Under the pieces are notes generated by a model. The model saw only the letters and a list, made by a program, of their open reading frames with translations, was not told the origin of the DNA and ran no database searches. DNA of 64,000 nucleotides from Actinomadura luteofluorescens (GTDB taxonomy: Bacteria; Actinomycetota; Actinomycetes; Streptosporangiales; Streptosporangiaceae), in assembly GCF_013409365.1 (NCBI RefSeq), contig NZ_JACCBA010000001.1, positions 7,936,001 through 8,000,000 of the forward strand, in the 5' to 3' direction. The translations under genes were made by a program, and so were the position numbers. This document shows positions 59,562 through 64,000 of the stretch, one piece after another. Numbering within the stretch: position 1 is the first letter of the stretch; the number at the start of each line of letters is the position of its first letter.

Positions 59562-60671
59562 CTACCCGACCGCCGCCAGCGCCCGCAGGACGTCCGCGAC
59601 GAGGTCGCCGGTGTCCTCGACGCCGGCCGAGAAGCGCACGAAACCGGGCGGGACGGCGTCGCCGCCCCACCGGGCGCGCCGCTCGGCGGAGCTGTGCACG
59701 CTGCCGAAGCTCGTGGCCTGCATGACGAGCCGCAGCGAGCCGAGGAACCGCTCGGCGGCCGCCTCGTCCCTCAGCGCGAACGACACGACGCAGCCGAACC
59801 GGCGCATCTGCCGGGCCGCGACCGCGTGGGACGGGTCGTCCTCGAGGCCCGGATACCTGAGCCCGGACACGTGCGGATGCCCGCGCAGCGCCTCGGCCAC
59901 GGCCAGCGCGTTGGCCGCCTGCCGGTCCAGCCTCAGCTGGAGCGTGGCGAGCGACCGGTGCGCCAGCCACGCCTCCATCGGCCCGGGGATCGCGCCCACG
60001 GTCCTGCGCCAGACCCGGACCGCTTCCGCCAGGCCCGGGTCGCGAATCGCGACATGCCCGAGCAGCAGGTCCCCGTGCCCGGTCAGCGCCTTGGTGTCGC
60101 TGGCGACGGAGAAGTCGGCCCCGAGGTCCAGCGGGCGCTGCCCGAGCGGGGTGGCGAGAGTGTTGTCCACCGCCACGAGCGCGCCCTCCCGGTGGGCGGC
60201 CTCGGCGACCCGCCGGACGTCGCACACGTCCAGGTCCGGGTTCGACGGGGTTTCGAGCCAGACCAGCCGCGCCCCCTCCAGCAGCCCGATCTGGGCGTCG
60301 CCGGCGGTCGGGCCCATGCGGACCACCGCCCCGTACGACTCCAGGCGCTCCCTCAACGCCCGGGTCGTGTGATAGCAGTCGTCGGGCAGGACCACGACGT
60401 CGCCGGACCGGACCTGCGACAGGAGCACGGCCGCGACCGCCGCCATCCCCGAGGAGAACGCGACGGCCTCCGCGCCGCCCTCCAGCTCGCCGATCGCCCG
60501 CTCCAGCAGCGTCCACGTCGGGTTGGACTCGCGCCCGTAGGTGTAGGGCCCGCTCGCCTCCCCGGCCAGGTGGTAGTGCGCCGCGAACACGGGCCCGGGC
60601 AGGGCCGGGGCGAAGTTCTCCGCCTCCGGCCGCCCGGCGCCCACGGCCAGCGTCCCGTCCCCGATCTCCAT
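59562..60671 (-). CDS. PLP-dependent cystathionine gamma-synthase/lyase-family enzyme
   Basis: The 369-residue type I PLP enzyme acts in Cys/Met metabolism. ATG 60671 follows GAGGAAGGGG; earlier in-frame ATGs give a tail with no family similarity. Seen are YTYGRESNPTWTLLERAIGELEGG (start of the PLP domain, given here as a conserved block), SSGMAAV, ETPSNPDLDV, the cofactor Asp in VAVDNTLATP and the Schiff-base Lys194 in SVASDTKALTGHGD. The end, GFVRFSAGVEDTGDLVADV, is standard. Actinobacteria use such enzymes for cystathionine gamma-synthase or gamma-lyase reactions; which one cannot be told. The 190 bp upstream to DUF4132 copy 3 hold no further gene. Confidence 0.9.
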   Translation of the reverse strand: MEIGDGTLAVGAGRPEAENFAPALPGPVFAAHYHLAGEASGPYTYGRESNPTWTLLERAIGELEGGAEAVAFSSGMAAVAAVLLSQVRSGDVVVLPDDCYHTTRALRERLESYGAVVRMGPTAGDAQIGLLEGARLVWLETPSNPDLDVCDVRRVAEAAHREGALVAVDNTLATPLGQRPLDLGADFSVASDTKALTGHGDLLLGHVAIRDPGLAEAVRVWRRTVGAIPGPMEAWLAHRSLATLQLRLDRQAANALAVAEALRGHPHVSGLRYPGLEDDPSHAVAARQMRRFGCVVSFALRDEAAAERFLGSLRLVMQATSFGSVHSSAERRARWGGDAVPPGFVRFSAGVEDTGDLVADVLRALAAVG

Positions 60672-60829
60672 GCGCGCCCCTTCCTCACGGTCCGGCCTCC
60701 CATCGTTCCACCTGCGGATTCGGGCGGCCGAACCGCTCAGCGCGCGCCGCCCGTCGCCGCTCAGGACGGGCGCTACCAGCCGCCGCGCCCGCGCGTCCTC
60801 CGCGTCGAGCATTCACCGGATCCTGCGGA

Positions 60830-60853
60830 TTTGTCGGCGTGCTCCTCTACCGT
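60830..60853 (+). promoter_or_regulatory. Promoter-like box of DUF4132 copy 3
   Basis: TTTGTCGG (60830-60837) and TACCGT (60848-60853) lie 8 bp before ATG 60862. The block order, the 11-bp gap from TTGTCG to TAC and the distance to the ATG are identical to copy 1, and CTCC-CTAC is shared in between. Confidence 0.5.
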
Positions 60854-60861
60854 GGTGCGGC

Positions 60862-63800
60862 ATGGAAGATCAGCTCCCCGGTGAGGACGACCTCGTGATC
60901 CCGGACGCCTGGCGGCGTTCGCTGCACGCGCGGCGCGGCGGCGCCCCCGGTTCCAAGATCAAGGTGGCCGGACCGGCGACGGCGGCGCGCGCCGTCCAGG
61001 GCTTCGCGGAGCGGAGCCGCGGGGTGGTCGAGGCGCTGCTGCAGGGCGGCGCCGGCGAACCCGAGCTGACCGAGGCGGCGCGGGGGCACCTGGACGGGCG
61101 GCCCGATCCGGCGGGCGCTGCGGTGGTCGCGGCCGTCACCGCGATGGGCGTGGGCGGCCACGACACGGACAAGGTGCACCGGGCGCACGTCGACGCGTGG
61201 GTCGCCGAGCACGGTGTCGCGTTCGCGGCGTGCGCCCTGGTCGAGCTGAGCCGGACGAAGCCCGTCCGGAAGGGCGGCGGCACCTGGCTCGGCACCTCCG
61301 TCGGCGCGGAGCGCATCACGGACGAGTACGCCCTCCAGATCCCGGAGCAGGAGGCGAAGCGCGTCCGCGGGCTGCTGGCCGTCGCCTCCGACGCCGACCA
61401 CGCCGGCGCGGTGGAACGTCTCGCGGCGCACAGGTCCGGGTGGTGCGCGAACTGGCTGGTGTCCTATCTCGTCCCGAGCCGCGAGGACTGGGTCGACGAG
61501 TGCTGCGCGGCCCCGGCCCAGCAGGCGCGCCGCCGCGACCTCCTGTGGGTGGTGATGCCGGCGCTCGGCAAGCCGGAGCAGCTCGCGGCGCCGTACCCGG
61601 CGCGCGGCCTGCACTGGGGCCAGGCGACCCGGGCCGTGCTGGCCAGCATGGCCGACGGCATCGGACCTGGCGTCCTGCCCTTCCTGCTCGCTCAGGCGGA
61701 CGGCCGATACCTGGAGTCCGACGACCGCAAGCGCATCTACGAGACGGTCGCGATCCTGCCGACCGACGAGGCATTCCAGGCGCTGCTCGACCGGATCGAC
61801 CACAAGCACGTCCGGGCCGCCCTCGGGGAGGCCGCGCGCCGGTTCCCGATGCGGGCGCTGCGGCTGCTCGCCCTCGCGGGCGCCGACGACCTGCTCGCCT
61901 CCCACATCGAGGCCAACCCCGAACTGGTCGCCGCGGCGCTGCCCCACCTGCCGGAGGAGGTCGCCGCCGCCGTCCGGCGCGTCGCCGCCTCAACCGCCCG
62001 CGTTCCGGACGCGGCGCGCGACGAGGTGCCCGCCGTGCTCGCCGACCCGCCGTGGCTGAACCCCCGGCGCCCCGTGCTCACCGGCCTCACCGTCCCGGAG
62101 CCACGGCTCGTGTGGCAGGAGGGCGAGCGGGAGGAGTGGCTCCAGTGGGACCCGAAGACAGAGAAGCCTGACGACCCCGACTGGGAGGCGCTGGTCGAGG
62201 CCTACACGTCCGCGGGACACGACTCCGGCAACGTGCAGCTGATGGTGTACGGGCCGGAGGAGCTGATCCGTCCCCTCATGCCCCGCTGGAAGGGCCACGG
62301 CGTCCGGTGGGCCCACGTGTGGATGAGGCCTCTCGCCGCCCGCTACGAACTCGACGCCCTGCCCTCGGCGATCCGGATGGCCAAGGCGTTCCCCGACTAC
62401 TGCTGCGCGCCGCTGATGCCATACCTGGACGGCGGCGTGGCGACGTTCATGGCGGGAGGTCTCGTCAAGCGCGGCGCGCTCCTCGTCCCCGCCCGCCAGT
62501 GGTTCGGCCGCCACGGGCTCGACGCGGTGCCCCTGCTGGTCCCGGCGGCGCTCGGCGGCAAACCCAAGGACTGGCGGAGCGCCGAGACCGCCCTGCGGTA
62601 CGTACGGGACCTGCGCGGCCTCGACGGCGTGGTGGCCGCGGCCCGCGACGCGCACGGCGAGGAGGCCGCCGAAGCGGTCCGCGCGCTGCTGTCCACCCCG
62701 CCGCTGGGGACGGGCCTGGAGGAGCCTCCCAAGGTCGGCGCGTGGCTGGATCCGACCCCGCTCCCGCAGGTGCTGCTGCGGGGCCGCGACCGTGCCCTGC
62801 CCCGGGACGCGGTCGATCACCTGGTCGGGATGCTCGCCCTCCCGACCTCCTACGGGGTCGAGGAGCTGGCGGAGGCGTTCGCGCCGGGCACCCTCGCGGA
62901 GTTCGGGTGGGCGCTGTTCCGGCAGTGGCTCGACGCCGGCAAGCCGTCCAAGGACGCCTGGGCCCTGCGGCAGCTCGGCCGCACCGGCGACGACGACACC
63001 GTCCGGCTCCTCACCCCGGTCATCCGGGCGTGGCCGGGGGAGGGCGGGCACAAGAACGCCGTCCACGGCCTGGACGTGCTCGCCGAGATCGGCACCGACG
63101 TGGCGCTGATGCACCTGCACGGCATCGCCCAGAAGGTGAAGTTCAAGGGGCTCCAGGCGGAGGCGCAGGAGCGGATCCGGCAGGTCGCGAAGCGGCTCGA
63201 CCTGACCACCGAGCAGCTCGCGGACCGGCTCGTCCCGGACTTCGGCCTCGACGCCGAGGGCGGCATGACCCTCGACTACGGCCCGCGAAGGTTCCTCGTC
63301 CGGTTCGACGAGCAGCTCAAGCCCTTCGTCGCCGACGAGGACGGCAAGCGGCGCACGTCCCTCCCCAAGCCCGGTGCCAAGGACGACCCCGAACTCGCGC
63401 CCGCCGCCCACAAGGCGTTCGCCGGGCTCAAGAAGGACGTCCGCACCGTCGCCGCCGACCAGCTCCGCAGGCTGGAGCAGGCGATGGTGACCCGCCGCCG
63501 CTGGACGCCCGCCGAGTTCGGCGAGTACATCGTCCGGCACCCGCTCGTCTGGCACATCGCCCGCCGCCTGGTCTGGCTGGCGGAGGACGGCGGCACGACC
63601 GCCGCGTTCCGCATCGCCGAGGACCGGACGTTCGCCGACGCCGGCGACGACGCGTTCGCCCTCCCCGGGACGGCCCGCGTCGGCGTCGCCCACCCGCTGG
63701 ACCTCGGCGACGCGGTGAAGGCCTGGACGGAGGTCTTCGCCGACTACGAGATCACGCAGCCGTTCCCGCAGCTCGCCCGCCCCGTGCACGCGCTGACCGA

Positions 63801-64000
63801 GCAGGAGCGCGGCAGCGGCAGGCTGGAGCGGTTCGAGGGCCTCAAGCTGCCCTTCGGCGACGTCCTCGGCCTGGTGAAGCTGGGCTGGGAGCGCGGCGCG
63901 CCACTGGACGCGGGCGTCGAGCGGTGGATCTACCGCCGCGTCGCCGACCGGCGGTACGTCGTCATCGACCTCGATCCCGGCTTCGCGGTCGGCGCGCTCG
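60862..64000 (+). CDS. DUF4132-domain protein, copy 3 (3' end outside window)
   Basis: The open frame of over 1046 residues starts MEDQLPGEDDLVIPDAWRRS and is cut by the window end without a stop. Like copy 1 it has the full N-terminal HEAT-like region (DEAFQALLDRIDHKHVRAAL given as one helix pair), a middle module (LADPPWLNPRRP, LVWQEGEREEW) and the DUF4132 domain (about 784-970: EQLADRLVPDFGLDAEGG, DYGPRRFLVRFDE, LPKPGAKDDPELAP). The last visible part, RGAPLDAGVERWIYRR, aligns close to the end of copy 1, so only some 45 residues are probably missing. The start is set by the shared promoter-like box 8 bp upstream and by alignment with copy 1 (IPDAWRR matches MPDAWRR). Confidence 0.9.
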   Translation, partial: MEDQLPGEDDLVIPDAWRRSLHARRGGAPGSKIKVAGPATAARAVQGFAERSRGVVEALLQGGAGEPELTEAARGHLDGRPDPAGAAVVAAVTAMGVGGHDTDKVHRAHVDAWVAEHGVAFAACALVELSRTKPVRKGGGTWLGTSVGAERITDEYALQIPEQEAKRVRGLLAVASDADHAGAVERLAAHRSGWCANWLVSYLVPSREDWVDECCAAPAQQARRRDLLWVVMPALGKPEQLAAPYPARGLHWGQATRAVLASMADGIGPGVLPFLLAQADGRYLESDDRKRIYETVAILPTDEAFQALLDRIDHKHVRAALGEAARRFPMRALRLLALAGADDLLASHIEANPELVAAALPHLPEEVAAAVRRVAASTARVPDAARDEVPAVLADPPWLNPRRPVLTGLTVPEPRLVWQEGEREEWLQWDPKTEKPDDPDWEALVEAYTSAGHDSGNVQLMVYGPEELIRPLMPRWKGHGVRWAHVWMRPLAARYELDALPSAIRMAKAFPDYCCAPLMPYLDGGVATFMAGGLVKRGALLVPARQWFGRHGLDAVPLLVPAALGGKPKDWRSAETALRYVRDLRGLDGVVAAARDAHGEEAAEAVRALLSTPPLGTGLEEPPKVGAWLDPTPLPQVLLRGRDRALPRDAVDHLVGMLALPTSYGVEELAEAFAPGTLAEFGWALFRQWLDAGKPSKDAWALRQLGRTGDDDTVRLLTPVIRAWPGEGGHKNAVHGLDVLAEIGTDVALMHLHGIAQKVKFKGLQAEAQERIRQVAKRLDLTTEQLADRLVPDFGLDAEGGMTLDYGPRRFLVRFDEQLKPFVADEDGKRRTSLPKPGAKDDPELAPAAHKAFAGLKKDVRTVAADQLRRLEQAMVTRRRWTPAEFGEYIVRHPLVWHIARRLVWLAEDGGTTAAFRIAEDRTFADAGDDAFALPGTARVGVAHPLDLGDAVKAWTEVFADYEITQPFPQLARPVHALTEQERGSGRLERFEGLKLPFGDVLGLVKLGWERGAPLDAGVERWIYRRVADRRYVVIDLDPGFAVGAL

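Noticed and set aside
1..64000. CRISPR array, tRNA, rRNA, prophage or secondary-metabolite cluster
   Set aside because: No spaced direct repeat arrays, no cloverleaf-like or rRNA-like sequence, and no phage structural, PKS or NRPS genes were found.

Overview
This is 64 kb of very GC-rich actinobacterial chromosome. It is almost fully coding, with strong third-position G/C bias, many GTG starts, twin-arginine signal peptides and a perfect actinobacterial-type LexA box. The gene set suggests a filamentous actinomycete of the Streptosporangiales, with Actinomadura or a relative most likely. That taxon call is inference from gene content. No rRNA, tRNA, CRISPR array, prophage or replication origin was seen, and no gene-free stretch exceeds about 200 bp.

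Region 1 (1-21.2 kb) holds seven consecutive same-strand genes for large exported glycosidases of the alpha-L-rhamnosidase type. Five are GH78 or GH78-like and two are GH106. Some stop and start codons overlap, and perfect GC-rich hairpins divide the run into transcript blocks. An aldo/keto reductase follows behind a strong terminator. No sugar transporter or rhamnose-catabolic gene is present.

Region 2 (22.2-37.4 kb) is housekeeping and stress related: a small unknown protein, a PfkB-type sugar kinase, a PH-domain membrane protein, a Ppx/GppA phosphatase and a receptor-like Ser/Thr kinase with an extracytoplasmic beta-propeller. The SOS mutasome cassette imuA'-imuB-dnaE2 follows, with a perfect SOS box between its promoter elements. 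Divergent from it is mtnA (methionine salvage). A serine beta-lactamase-like hydrolase and an M28 peptidase of the PSMA type come next.

Region 3 (37.5-50 kb) starts with recD2, followed by a tnpB element whose third RuvC motif has been lost. Next come an MBL-fold hydrolase with its TetR regulator and an LmrA-like operator, an FMN reductase, an orphan peptide-type solute-binding protein, a secreted LVIVD propeller protein and a FUSC exporter with an apparent frameshift. A CGNR regulator, a small zinc-ribbon protein and a glutamine-synthetase-like ligase complete it.

Region 4 (50-64 kb) has an amidohydrolase divergent from the ligase, a CoA-disulfide-reductase-like flavoprotein and three DUF4132 paralogues, the last running off the window. 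A CTAG-flanked MITE-like element, a TPR protein and a Cys/Met-metabolism PLP enzyme lie among them. DUF4132 copies 1 and 3 share a promoter-like box at identical spacing to their ATG, which suggests co-regulated leaderless transcription. This repeated, functionally uncharacterised family is the most likely place for an undescribed system.
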